61,143 bases of DNA from Myxococcota bacterium (GTDB lineage Bacteria > Myxococcota_A > UBA9160 > SMWR01). Of the stretch, positions 16,711 to 25,520 are shown one piece after another; positions within the stretch are counted from its first letter, which is position 1; each line of letters opens with the position of its first letter. The stretch lies in NCBI GenBank assembly GCA_039030075.1, contig JBCCEW010000031.1:1-61143 (forward strand). The letters run 5' to 3'. The translations under genes were made by a program, and so were the position numbers. The notes beneath the pieces are model-generated. The model worked only from the letters and a program-made list of their open reading frames with translations. It was not told the origin of the DNA and searched no databases.

Positions 16711-18342
16711 ATGAACGTCGACGGCGGGATACAGATCAGCGAAATCGGCGCGATCGCGCGCCGTCGCGGAAAGGCGATCGCGGCCACGGCCCTCGGGGTC
16801 TTGCTCGTCATCTACTGGATCTCGATGGCGTTGCCCAACACCTACACCAGCTATGCCACGGTGCTGGTGGAGCCACAGGCGGTGGACCCTGAATTGGTGA
16901 GTGCCGGGGTCGCCGACAGCGACCTGAATCAGCGCCTCCACCTGATGACCGCGCAGATCCTCTCGCGCGGTCGACTTTCTCGCATCATCGACGAGGAAGA
17001 GCTGTACCAGGAAGAGTCCGAGTACATGCTGCGCGAGGAGATCATCGATCTCATGCGCGAGGCGGTACGGGTCGAGCCCGTGATTCCCGAGATCACCCAA
17101 GGGCTCGGATTCCAGGCGGCACCCAGCGAGATCAGCGAGTTCAAGATCTCCTACGACAACTACGACGCCGTCGTCGCGATGGAAGTGGCCCAGAAGCTCG
17201 CCAACGACTTCATCTCCACGCATATCGACGCCCGGGTTCAGACGTCGCAGAAGAGTCTCGACTTCATCGAGGGTGAGCTCACACGGCTTGCCGAACGCGT
17301 GCGGCGGGTCGAGGGGGACATCGCGAGGGTCAAGAACGAGAACCCGGGCAAGCTTCCCGAGGATTTCGATGCGAATCAGCGTCGCCTCGACCGAGTTCTC
17401 CAGAATCTGACCATCACGCAGCAGCGCCTCGCCGAAGCCACCAGCGATGAAGCCTTCTACAAGAGCCAGCTCGGCCTCGCGCGAGCGGTCGGAGGTGGCG
17501 GTGATGCTGCGAGTCCCGCTCGCCGCCTGCAGGTGCTCGAGCTGGAGCTGCGCGAATTCGAGTCGCGCGGGTTCACCCAGAAGCACCCGGACGTGATCTC
17601 CAAGCGCGAAGAGATCGCGCTGCTGGAAGACCAGATCGCCAATGGCGAGAGCGAGTCGGTCGCGCTGAGCCCGATCGCCCAGCAAACCGAGGCTCAGGCG
17701 CGTCGCTCATCGCTCCAGCGGGTGGCAGCCGAGGCCGAGATCCAGCGCCTCCAGGGTGACGCGGACGAGATCCGCACGTTGATCGAGGCCACTCCCGCTG
17801 TCGCAGAGCAGCTCGACGCACTGAGCCTCGATTACGAACACCTCTCTGTGACCATCCAGGACTTCGCGAACCGTCACAACGAAGCGACGGTGCAGGCTCA
17901 GCTCGAACGACGGCAGCTCGGCGAGCAGTTCCGCGTGCTGGAAGCCGCGTTCGAGGCGCCCGAGCCGAGCGCACCGAACCGCATTCTGATCCTGGTTCTC
18001 GGCTTGGTCTTCTCCTGCATGGTCGGGGTGGGCGTGGGGGTCTTGCTCGAAGCCACCGACACCTCGCCGCACAGCCCCCGACAGCTCCAGGACCGTCTCC
18101 AGCTCCCCGTGTTGGCCGCGATTCCGGAGATCTGGCTCGAGTCCGATCGCGTTCGCGCCCGGCGCGAGCGCTTCCGCACGACCATGGTCACGGCCGGGTT
18201 GGTGGTGTTTGCCTTGGTGGGCGGTGCAGGGACCTATCTGTGGGTGAATGGCGTTCCGCGCTTCCTCTCGTTCGGCGGCTCGGAGACGGAGCAGTCGGCG
18301 CCGGCGCCCTCGGCGCGGGTCACCGGCAGTTCGGAGAGCTGA
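16711..18342 (+). CDS. Wzz-like chain-length determinant protein
   Basis: This 543-residue inner-membrane protein is of the polysaccharide co-polymerase type. It begins with a short cytoplasmic segment and transmembrane helix 1 (AATALGVLLVIYWISMALP). A long periplasmic region follows with coiled-coil character (for example SLDFIEGELTRLAERVRRVE and EAQARRSSLQRVAAEAEI), then transmembrane helix 2 (ILILVLGLVFSCMVGVGVGV). A third hydrophobic segment lies near the C-terminus (MVTAGLVVFALVGGAGTYLW), which is common in exosortase-type members. No kinase domain is attached; the BY-kinase is a separate gene two places downstream. It should control polymer length and couple synthesis to export. Confidence 0.88.
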   Translation: MNVDGGIQISEIGAIARRRGKAIAATALGVLLVIYWISMALPNTYTSYATVLVEPQAVDPELVSAGVADSDLNQRLHLMTAQILSRGRLSRIIDEEELYQEESEYMLREEIIDLMREAVRVEPVIPEITQGLGFQAAPSEISEFKISYDNYDAVVAMEVAQKLANDFISTHIDARVQTSQKSLDFIEGELTRLAERVRRVEGDIARVKNENPGKLPEDFDANQRRLDRVLQNLTITQQRLAEATSDEAFYKSQLGLARAVGGGGDAASPARRLQVLELELREFESRGFTQKHPDVISKREEIALLEDQIANGESESVALSPIAQQTEAQARRSSLQRVAAEAEIQRLQGDADEIRTLIEATPAVAEQLDALSLDYEHLSVTIQDFANRHNEATVQAQLERRQLGEQFRVLEAAFEAPEPSAPNRILILVLGLVFSCMVGVGVGVLLEATDTSPHSPRQLQDRLQLPVLAAIPEIWLESDRVRARRERFRTTMVTAGLVVFALVGGAGTYLWVNGVPRFLSFGGSETEQSAPAPSARVTGSSES

Positions 18343-18345
18343 GCC

Positions 18346-19263
18346 ATGTACGAAGAGTACTTCGGGCTTGTACGACAGCCCTTCGAGATGACGCCCGATC
18401 CGTCGTTCCTGTACCTGGGCGACACCCACCGCGAAGGCCTCGCCATGTTGCACTACGCGCTGCAGGCGAAGAAGGGCTTCGTGGCGCTGACCGGTGAGGT
18501 CGGCACGGGCAAGACCACCCTGATCCACTCGCTGATCTCCCAGCTCGATCCGGGTATGCCCTCCGCGTTCATTTTCAACCCGAAGCTCGAGCCGCTGGAC
18601 TTCCTGCGGATGCTCTTCGATGAGTTTGGGATCGAGGCCGAGTGTCAGTCCAAGGCCGAGTACCTGATGACGCTCAACCACTTCCTCATCGACTGCCTGA
18701 GCCGCGATCAGATCGCACTTCTGATCATCGACGAGGCGCAGAACCTGTCGCCCGAGATGCTCGAGGAAGTGCGTCTGCTCTCGAACCTCGAGACTCCCAC
18801 TTCGAAGCTCTTGCAGATCATCCTCGTCGGTCAGCCCGAGCTCGACGACATGCTCGACCGAGAGGATCTCCGCCAGCTGCGCCAACGGATCGTGCTCCGT
18901 CACCACCTCCGTCCCTTCGATGCGATCGAACTCGACCACTACGTCGAGGAGCGATTACGGCTCGCCGGCTACACCGGCAAGGGCATCTTCAAGCGCACCG
19001 CGATGAAGGAGCTGATGGCCGTGACCGGCGGCATCCCGCGCATCGTCAACGTGGTGTGCGACTCCGCGCTGCTGCTCGGCTACTCGCGCAACGAAGAAGC
19101 GATCGACGGAGCCATCATCCGCGAGGCCGCGACCGAGCTGCGGCTGATCAAGCCCAACGCGAAATCTGCATCCGAGCCGAAGAAGAAGGCGGCCGGGAAC
19201 GCGTCGTCCACCCAAGCCGAGCAGCCGAAGCGTCGCCGACGCTGGCTCGGGCTGTTCGACTAG
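18346..19263 (+). CDS. ExeA-like AAA ATPase of the exosortase exopolysaccharide locus
   Basis: This 305-residue ATPase opens with EYFGLVRQPFEMTPDPSFLY, the typical start of ExeA/GspA-type proteins. Walker A is ALTGEVGTGKTTLIHSL and Walker B is IALLIIDEAQNLS. A sensor-like region (QLRQRIVLRHHLRPFDAIEL) and a C-terminal lid (GGIPRIVNVVCDSALLLGY) follow. The tail is basic and low-complexity. It matches the ATPase family found next to chain-length and tyrosine-kinase genes in PEP-CTERM-type loci. It lies 3 bp after the chain-length gene, so it is co-transcribed. The precise role is not known; energy supply for assembly or regulation of export is a reasonable guess. Confidence 0.9.
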   Translation: MYEEYFGLVRQPFEMTPDPSFLYLGDTHREGLAMLHYALQAKKGFVALTGEVGTGKTTLIHSLISQLDPGMPSAFIFNPKLEPLDFLRMLFDEFGIEAECQSKAEYLMTLNHFLIDCLSRDQIALLIIDEAQNLSPEMLEEVRLLSNLETPTSKLLQIILVGQPELDDMLDREDLRQLRQRIVLRHHLRPFDAIELDHYVEERLRLAGYTGKGIFKRTAMKELMAVTGGIPRIVNVVCDSALLLGYSRNEEAIDGAIIREAATELRLIKPNAKSASEPKKKAAGNASSTQAEQPKRRRRWLGLFD

Positions 19264-19277
19264 GCTGAGAGCGGACG

Positions 19278-20129
19278 ATGGCGAAGATCTACGACGCACT
19301 CCGACGAGCGGAGCAGGAACGCCGCAAGCTCGGCGAGGAGGCGGCCCCGGTCGCGCGCCTCGATTGGGAGCCCGAGGTTCCGGTCGAGGCCGAGCGCAAG
19401 CCCGCGCCGCCCTCCGAATCCCTCTTCCGCCGCCTGTGGCCGAAGAAGCCCGTGGCTTCCGAGGCGGGTGACATCAACAAGCGCCGGGTGGCGCTGCTCC
19501 AGCCCGACTCGTTCGTGGCCGAGCAGTTCCGCGGTCTGCGCGGCCGGATCGACGCGCTCGAGTCCGCCGAGCGGCCGCTGCGTACGGTGGCGATCGCCAG
19601 CGCACTTCCCGGCGAGGGAAAGACGACCGCGTCGATCAATCTCGCACTCGTCACGGCCCTTAGCCTGGGCCGCCGGGTGCTCTTGGTCGACTGCGACCTG
19701 CGACGCCCCAACGTCCACCGCGCCCTCGGGATCCAGCCGAAGGCCGGGCTCGCCGAGGTGCTGACCGGCGAGTCCACCCTCGAAGACGCGATCCAGATCG
19801 CGGACGGCGCGAATCTCGAAGTGCTCCCGGTGAAGGCGAAGCCGGCGAATCCGTCCGAGCTCCTCGGCTCGCCCGCCATGTCGGAACTCATCGCGGAGGT
19901 GGCCCGCCGCTACGACCGCGTGATCCTGGATACGCCGGCCGCCCTGGGTCTGCCCGACGCGAAGGCCATCGCCGATCAGTGCGACGGACTCGTGATGGTC
20001 GTGCGCGCCGATCAGACGCGACAGGAAGACGTCCAGACCGTCCTGGAGATCATGGACCGCGATCGCCTCCTGGGTGTCGTGCTGAACGGCACGGCGTCCC
20101 AGGAGGGCCGCTACGGCTACACTAGCTAG
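19278..20129 (+). CDS. BY-kinase, CpsD/CapB family tyrosine-protein kinase
   Basis: This 283-residue cytoplasmic kinase has the three BY-kinase nucleotide motifs: Walker A ASALPGEGKTTASINL, Walker A' VLLVDCDLRRPNVHRAL and Walker B RVILDTPAALGLPDAK. A hydrophobic VVRADQTRQEDV follows. The C-terminal tyrosine cluster is minimal (GRYGYTS). The N-terminal extension has an arginine- and glutamate-rich segment (RRAEQERRKLGEE), also seen in exosortase-associated kinases. Phosphorylation cycles of these kinases control polymerisation through the Wzz-type partner at 16711. It sits 14 bp after the ExeA-like gene. Confidence 0.9.
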   Translation: MAKIYDALRRAEQERRKLGEEAAPVARLDWEPEVPVEAERKPAPPSESLFRRLWPKKPVASEAGDINKRRVALLQPDSFVAEQFRGLRGRIDALESAERPLRTVAIASALPGEGKTTASINLALVTALSLGRRVLLVDCDLRRPNVHRALGIQPKAGLAEVLTGESTLEDAIQIADGANLEVLPVKAKPANPSELLGSPAMSELIAEVARRYDRVILDTPAALGLPDAKAIADQCDGLVMVVRADQTRQEDVQTVLEIMDRDRLLGVVLNGTASQEGRYGYTS

Positions 20130-20219
20130 CCCCCCGTCCCTCCCCCCACGCGCCCTGCACCACAGGGTGGGCCGAGCTAGCCTCCGCGGCCCGACCGCTT
20201 CCCCGTAGGGCTGCCACCC

Positions 20220-21305
20220 ATGGACGCGCTCCTGATCGCCACACCCCTTGCCGCTGGCTTTCTCGCCAGTTTGTTGATGACCCTGCCCGCAGGCCGTCTG
20301 GCCAGCGCTGCGGGGGCGATCGACAAGCCGACGGCCCGGGGCGTGAACGTGCGCAGCGGCGTACCGCTGTGGGGCGGGCTCGGCGTTGCCGCCGGTGTGG
20401 CCTGCGGCCTCTGGGCGACCGTGTCGGTGACCGAGGTCGAAGCGGATCCGTCGCGCTGGTGGGGGCTGTTCGTCGGCGCGGGGCTACTCGTCGTGGCCGG
20501 GATGTGGGACGACCGCTTCGGCTTGAGCGCGCTCCCGAAGCTCGCAGTCCAGCTCGTGGCGGCTTCCGCTGCGATCCTCTCGGGCTTCGAGATCGGTGTC
20601 TTCACCGATCCCTTCGCGCTCGAGATCATCGAACTGCCCCGCTGGATCGTGTGGCCCGCATCGCTGCTCTGGATCGTGGGCATCACGAACGCGATGAATC
20701 TGCTCGACGGCCTTGACGGACTTGCGAGTGGCGTTGGTGCGATCATCGGGGCAACGCTCAGCCTGATCGCGTTCCAGGCCGGCGCGCCCCTCGGTTTGTG
20801 TGTCGGGCTCGCGCTGGTCGGAGCGCTGCTGGGATTCCTGCCCCACAACTTTGCCCCGGCGCGGCTCTTCCTGGGGGACACCGGGTCGCTGTTGATCGGC
20901 TTCCTGCTGGCCCTCGTCGCCCTCGAGGGCTATCGCCGCGTTTCGCTGATCACCTTCGTCGTGCCGCTGCTGGCGCTCGCCGTCCCGATCCTCGACACCA
21001 GCCTGTCGATCGTGCGCCGCCTGCGCATGCGCACCAACATCCTCTCCGCGGACCGCATGCACATGCATCACCGGCTCCTCGACTTCGAGGGGTCGGCCCA
21101 GGCTGCGGTCCTGCAGTTCTACTTCGTGACGGCGGCCTTCTGCTTGATCGCCGTCTCGTTCACTCAGCTCCAGGGGGTCACGGCGATCGTGTTCCTGCTG
21201 GCAGTCGCAGGGCTGACACTTCGTCTGCTCTGGAACCTCGGCGTGCTGGATGTCGACACCCAAGAGGGCGACGAGTCCGATGCCACACCACAGGAGCACC
21301 CGTGA
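20220..21305 (+). CDS. MraY/WecA-family polyprenyl-phosphate sugar-1-phosphate transferase
   Basis: This 361-residue integral membrane enzyme has about ten transmembrane helices. It should start glycan synthesis by moving a sugar-1-phosphate (commonly GlcNAc-1-P in WecA/TagO relatives) from a UDP-sugar to undecaprenyl phosphate. Catalytic landmarks are visible: WDDRFGLSALPKLAVQL, NAMNLLDGLDGLASG, RLFLGDTGSLLIGF and the histidine motif MHMHHRLLD. The last favours the WecA/TagO side over MraY of peptidoglycan synthesis. It lies 90 bp after the BY-kinase and overlaps the GDP-mannose dehydratase gene (GTGA). Many exosortase loci use an unrelated EpsB/WbaP-type starter instead. Confidence 0.88.
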   Translation: MDALLIATPLAAGFLASLLMTLPAGRLASAAGAIDKPTARGVNVRSGVPLWGGLGVAAGVACGLWATVSVTEVEADPSRWWGLFVGAGLLVVAGMWDDRFGLSALPKLAVQLVAASAAILSGFEIGVFTDPFALEIIELPRWIVWPASLLWIVGITNAMNLLDGLDGLASGVGAIIGATLSLIAFQAGAPLGLCVGLALVGALLGFLPHNFAPARLFLGDTGSLLIGFLLALVALEGYRRVSLITFVVPLLALAVPILDTSLSIVRRLRMRTNILSADRMHMHHRLLDFEGSAQAAVLQFYFVTAAFCLIAVSFTQLQGVTAIVFLLAVAGLTLRLLWNLGVLDVDTQEGDESDATPQEHP

Positions 21306-22297
21306 GTCGAGCCCTGATCACTGGAGTCACGGGCCAGGACGGCTCGTATCTCGCCGACCTCCTGCTCGAGAAGGGCTACGAGGTGCACGGGATGGTGCGC
21401 CGCTCGAGCACCGAGACCTTCGAGCGGATCGCTCACCTGCGCGACAAGATCACGCTGCACCAGGCCGATCTCCTCGACCAGAGTTCGCTCGTGAACCTGC
21501 TACGCGAAGTCCGTCCGCGCGAACTCTACAACCTGGCCGCCCAATCCTTCGTGCCGACGAGCTGGGTGCAGCCCTCGCTCACCGGTGAGTTCACGGCGCT
21601 CGGCGTGACGCGGATGCTCGACGCGGTGCGTCTCGTCGATCCGGAGATCCGTTTCTACCAGGCGTCGAGCTCCGAGATGTTCGGCATGGTGCAAGAGGTT
21701 CCGCAGAAGGAGACGACGCCCTTCTACCCGCGCAGCCCCTACGCCGTTGCGAAGGTCTACGGGCACTGGATCACCGTGAACTATCGCGAGAGCTACGACC
21801 TCTTCGCGGTTTCGGGAATTCTCTTCAACCACGAGTCACCGCGTCGCGGTCGTGAGTTCGTGACGCGCAAGATCACCGAGGCGGCCGCCCGCATCAAACT
21901 CGGACTACAGGACGAACTCCCCATTGGGAACGTCGAAGCGAAACGCGACTGGGGCTACGCGAAGGAATACGTCGAGGCGATGTGGATGATGCTCCGCGCG
22001 CCGAAGGCGGAAGACTTCGTGATCGGCACGGGCGTCCACCACACCGTGCGCGAGTGCCTCCAGTTCGCGTTCGACCACGTGGGTCTGGACCCGGATGACT
22101 TCACCCGCGTCGATCCGTCGCTGATGCGCCCTGCCGAAGTGGAGACGCTGCTCGCCGACCCGACGAAGGCGACGCGCGAGCTCGGCTGGACGGCGAAGAT
22201 GCCGTTCCAGGAGCTGATCCAGCTGATGGTCGACTCGGACCTCGAGCGCCAGGAGCGCGCCTCCGGCCGTCGACAGGGGCAGGCAGGCACCCGTTGA
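21302..22297 (+). CDS. gmd: GDP-mannose 4,6-dehydratase
   Basis: This 331-residue short-chain dehydrogenase-type enzyme converts GDP-D-mannose to GDP-4-keto-6-deoxy-D-mannose, the precursor of fucose, rhamnose or perosamine derivatives. The NAD(P)-binding glycine motif is ITGVTGQDGSYLADLLLEKG. The SSSEMFG segment and the YAVAKVYGHW catalytic Tyr-Lys pair follow. GILFNHESPRRGREFVTRKI is a strong GMD signature. The GTG start overlaps the preceding TGA stop, so translation is probably coupled. GDP-mannose would come from the guanylyltransferase at 25521. No reductase or aminotransferase for the next step is visible in the window. Confidence 0.93.
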   Translation: MSRALITGVTGQDGSYLADLLLEKGYEVHGMVRRSSTETFERIAHLRDKITLHQADLLDQSSLVNLLREVRPRELYNLAAQSFVPTSWVQPSLTGEFTALGVTRMLDAVRLVDPEIRFYQASSSEMFGMVQEVPQKETTPFYPRSPYAVAKVYGHWITVNYRESYDLFAVSGILFNHESPRRGREFVTRKITEAAARIKLGLQDELPIGNVEAKRDWGYAKEYVEAMWMMLRAPKAEDFVIGTGVHHTVRECLQFAFDHVGLDPDDFTRVDPSLMRPAEVETLLADPTKATRELGWTAKMPFQELIQLMVDSDLERQERASGRRQGQAGTR

Positions 22298-23259
22298 GTG
22301 CACCCCAGTCGGTGCTCGTCACCGGGGCTGCCGGCTTCGTGGGATCGACACTCGTAGATCGCCTGCTCGGGGAAGGTCGCCGGGTCGTGGGGCTCGACAA
22401 CTTCGATCCCTTCTATCCCGAGCCGCTGAAGCGGGCGAACCTCGCCCGGGCACGCGACCACACCGGGTTCGAGCTGGTCGAGGGAGACATTCGCGACGCG
22501 GCCGCGATCGCGCGTGCCTTCGAGGTCGCGGAGCCCGAGGTCGTCGTGCACCTCGCGGCGCTCGCCGGCGTGCGACCCAGCCTCGAGCGGCCCGCCGACT
22601 ACTCCGACGTCAACCTGAACGGTACCACGCGGCTCTTTGCCGCCGGTGCCGAGCGCCACCGACCGCGCTTCGTGTTCGCGTCGTCGTCGTCGGTCTACGG
22701 CGAGCGCGAGCAGGGACCGTTCCGGGAGTCGGACCCGGTCGAGCGTCCGATCTCTCCCTATGCCGCCACGAAGCGCGCCGGCGAGCTGATCGCCCATACC
22801 TTTCACCACGCCTACGACATGGGCGTGACCTGCCTGCGAATCTTCACCGCCTACGGGCCGCGGCAGCGACCCGATCTGGCGGTTCGCAAGTTCGCCGAGC
22901 GCATTCGCCGGGGCGACACCCTGCCGGTCTATGGCGACGGCTCGAGTTTGCGAGACTTCACCTACGTCGACGATCTGGTCGAGGGCATCTGCCGTGCGAT
23001 CGACCGCGACCTGGGGTTCGAGATCCTGAACTTCGGAGCCGGCCGCCAGGTCTCGGTGCGCGAGATGGTCGAGACGCTGGAGCGGGCCCTGGGCCAGAAG
23101 GCGCAGGTCGACTACCAGGCCCCACAAACGGGTGATGTTCGCCAGACGTGGGCCGATACGAGCCTGGCGCAAGCGCGCCTGGGCTTCCGCCCCGAAGTGC
23201 CGTTCGAAACGGGTGTCGAGCGGTTCGTGCGTTGGCTGCTGGAGGATGGAGAGCGTTGA
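22294..23259 (+). CDS. NAD-dependent sugar-nucleotide epimerase (UDP-glucuronate 4-epimerase-like)
   Basis: This 321-residue extended short-chain dehydrogenase has the cofactor motif VTGAAGFVGSTLVDRLL, the catalytic segment SSSSVYG and YAATKRAGELI with the Tyr-Lys pair. The region FTAYGPRQRPDLAVRKF resembles UDP-glucuronate 4-epimerases. The product would be UDP-galacturonate if the substrate is UDP-glucuronate, which the dehydrogenase at 24206 could supply. The start is a TTG overlapping the upstream TGA stop (TTGA). GalE-type or other epimerase activity is possible, since substrate choice in this family is hard to read from sequence. Confidence 0.82.
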   Translation: MSAPQSVLVTGAAGFVGSTLVDRLLGEGRRVVGLDNFDPFYPEPLKRANLARARDHTGFELVEGDIRDAAAIARAFEVAEPEVVVHLAALAGVRPSLERPADYSDVNLNGTTRLFAAGAERHRPRFVFASSSSVYGEREQGPFRESDPVERPISPYAATKRAGELIAHTFHHAYDMGVTCLRIFTAYGPRQRPDLAVRKFAERIRRGDTLPVYGDGSSLRDFTYVDDLVEGICRAIDRDLGFEILNFGAGRQVSVREMVETLERALGQKAQVDYQAPQTGDVRQTWADTSLAQARLGFRPEVPFETGVERFVRWLLEDGER

Positions 23260-24209
23260 GTGGCGGACGACGGGCCCTGGTTACGGGCGGGGCGGGCTTC
23301 ATCGGAGGGCACCTGGCCGAGCGACTGCTAGCGGACGGCTGGCAGGTGCGCATCCTCGACGACTTCTCCTCGGGTCGCGCATCCAACCTGGCCGCGATCG
23401 AGAACGATGTCGAGACAGTGCGCGGAGACCTGCGCGACGAGGCGACCGTCGACGCGGCGATCGCCGACGTCGAAGTGGTCTTCCACCAGGGAGCGGTCCC
23501 GTCGGTCCCCCGCAGCGTGGCGGAACCCCTCCGCACCCACAACGTGAACGTCAACGGGACTCTGGGCCTGTTGGAGCGTTGCCGTCACGGCGGAGTCCGC
23601 CGGGTGGTGTATGCGGCCTCCTCCTCGGCCTACGGAAACACGGCAGTCCTGCCGAAGGTCGAGACCATGCCGGCCAGCCCGCTGTCCCCCTATGCGCTCC
23701 AGAAGTACGCCGGCGAGGTCTACTGCCGCCTCTACCACGAGCTCTACGGGCTCGAGACGGTCGCGCTGCGCTACTTCAACGTCTACGGGCCGCGCCAGGA
23801 TCCGAAGAGTCAGTACGCTGCCGTGATTCCCAACTTCATCACCGCTTGTCTGACGGGAGAGTCCCCGCGGGTTCACGGCGATGGAGAGCAGACGCGTGAC
23901 TTCACGTGTGTCCTGGACGCCGTGAACGCCAACGTACTGGCGGCCGATGCGCCGAAGGCCTCGGGATCCGTCTGCAATGTCGCCGCAGGCGGCCGCATCA
24001 GCTTGAATCAGCTCTTGGGGGAGATCCGGCGTCAGACGGGCGCCGACGTCGAGCCGATCCACGACCCGACGCGAGAAGGGGATGTTCGCGACAGCCAGGC
24101 GTCGCTGGAGCGCTCGAACGAACTCCTCGGCTACGAACCCAAGGTGGCGATCGAAGAGGGCCTCGCCCTCACCATTGCCTACTACGCCGAGCAAGGAGAG
24201 AACGCATGA
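23256..24209 (+). CDS. NAD-dependent epimerase, UDP-glucose or UDP-GlcNAc 4-epimerase type
   Basis: This 317-residue extended short-chain dehydrogenase has VTGGAGFIGGHLAERLL at the N-terminus, AASSSAYGNTAVLPK in the middle and YALQKYAGEVYCRLYHELYG with the Tyr-Lys catalytic pair. The segment LRYFNVYGPRQDPKSQYAAV is close to WbpP/TviC-like UDP-GlcNAc or UDP-GlcNAcA 4-epimerases, so an N-acetylated substrate is as likely as UDP-glucose. Translation starts at a TTG overlapping the upstream TGA. The preceding GGAGGATGGAGAG gives a strong ribosome site. It is also coupled to the next gene by ATGA. Confidence 0.85.
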   Translation: MSGGRRALVTGGAGFIGGHLAERLLADGWQVRILDDFSSGRASNLAAIENDVETVRGDLRDEATVDAAIADVEVVFHQGAVPSVPRSVAEPLRTHNVNVNGTLGLLERCRHGGVRRVVYAASSSAYGNTAVLPKVETMPASPLSPYALQKYAGEVYCRLYHELYGLETVALRYFNVYGPRQDPKSQYAAVIPNFITACLTGESPRVHGDGEQTRDFTCVLDAVNANVLAADAPKASGSVCNVAAGGRISLNQLLGEIRRQTGADVEPIHDPTREGDVRDSQASLERSNELLGYEPKVAIEEGLALTIAYYAEQGENA

Positions 24210-25519
24210 ACATCGGAGTGATCGGCACGGGCTACGTCGGTTTGGTGACCGGCGCGTGCTTCGCAGAATTCGGTGTGCGGGTGATCTGCGCGGATGTGAA
24301 CGAGGAGAAGATCGCGGGTCTCGAGCGCGGCGAGATGCCGATCTACGAGCCCGGTCTCGAAGACCTCGTGGCCCGGAACGTGAAGCAGGGACGCCTGAGT
24401 TTCACGACGAGCACCGTCGAGGCGGTCAACGAGTCGCTGGTGCTGTTCATCGCGGTGCCGACGCCGCCGCAGGAAGACGGCAGCACGGACCTCACCGCCG
24501 TCGAGGCGGTGGCGCGCGACATCGGCCGCAGCATGGATGGCTACAAGGTCATCGTGAACAAGAGCACAGTGCCCGTGGGCACTGCCGAAAAGGTGCGCGG
24601 CTGGATCGAAGACGAGCAGAAGAAGACGGGCAACCACGTCGAGTTCAGCGTCGCCTCGAACCCCGAGTTCCTCCGCGAGGGGGCTGCGATCGGTGACTTC
24701 ATGCGGCCCGACCGCGTGGTGATCGGCACCGACGACGAGCAGGCCACGGCGATCCTGAAGAGCCTGTATCGCCCGCTCTACCTGATCGAGGCACCGATCC
24801 TGCTGACGAACGTCGTCACCGCCGAGCTCACGAAGTACGCGGCGAACGCATTCCTCGCGACGAAGATCTCGTTCATCAACGAGATGTCCCAGCTCTGCGA
24901 GAAGACGGGCGCCGATGTCCACGACATCGCCCGCGGAATCGGCCTCGACAAACGCATCGGCGCGAAGTTCCTGCATCCCGGTCCGGGCTACGGCGGCAGC
25001 TGCTTCCCGAAGGACACGCGCTCGGTGGCCCACTACGCGCGCGAGGCCGGCACGCCGTTGCAGATCGTGGAGTCGGTGATCGAGGTGAACCAGGGGCAGC
25101 AGGAGCACATGATCTCGAAGGTCGTGTCCTGTCTCGACGGCCAGCCGGCCGGGAAGACCGTCGGTGTGCTGGGACTCTCCTTCAAGCCCGAGACCGACGA
25201 CATGCGCGACTCCCCGGCGGTCACCATCATCCGGGCGCTGCAGGAGCAGGGCGCGAAGGTGCAGGCCTACGATCCCCAGGCGATGGAGGCCGCGAAGCAG
25301 GAGCTTTCTGACCTGCGCCTGTGCGAGGACGCCTACGACGCCTGCCGCGATGCGGACGTGTTGGTGATCGTCACCGAGTGGAACCAGTTCCGGATGCTCG
25401 ACCTCGATCGGGTGAAGTCGCTGCTGGCGCGCCCGGCGATCGCCGACCTCCGCAACATCTATGAGCCGGCGGAGATGCGCGCCGCTGGCTTCGACTACGT
25501 CTGCGTCGGACGCGCTTGA
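24206..25519 (+). CDS. ugd: UDP-glucose 6-dehydrogenase
   Basis: This 437-residue enzyme oxidises UDP-glucose to UDP-glucuronate with two NAD+. The N-terminal NAD motif is MNIGVIGTGYVGLVTGACFA. The substrate region is ASNPEFLREG, and the catalytic cysteine lies in GPGYGGSCFPKDT. The C-terminal domain contains VGVLGLSFKPETDDMRDSP. These features also fit the wider UDP-glucose/GDP-mannose dehydrogenase family, but the overall form is that of UDP-glucose dehydrogenase. The ATG overlaps the upstream TGA. The product may feed the epimerase at 22294 and give an acidic exopolysaccharide. Confidence 0.92.
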   Translation: MNIGVIGTGYVGLVTGACFAEFGVRVICADVNEEKIAGLERGEMPIYEPGLEDLVARNVKQGRLSFTTSTVEAVNESLVLFIAVPTPPQEDGSTDLTAVEAVARDIGRSMDGYKVIVNKSTVPVGTAEKVRGWIEDEQKKTGNHVEFSVASNPEFLREGAAIGDFMRPDRVVIGTDDEQATAILKSLYRPLYLIEAPILLTNVVTAELTKYAANAFLATKISFINEMSQLCEKTGADVHDIARGIGLDKRIGAKFLHPGPGYGGSCFPKDTRSVAHYAREAGTPLQIVESVIEVNQGQQEHMISKVVSCLDGQPAGKTVGVLGLSFKPETDDMRDSPAVTIIRALQEQGAKVQAYDPQAMEAAKQELSDLRLCEDAYDACRDADVLVIVTEWNQFRMLDLDRVKSLLARPAIADLRNIYEPAEMRAAGFDYVCVGRA

Positions 25520-25520
25520 G

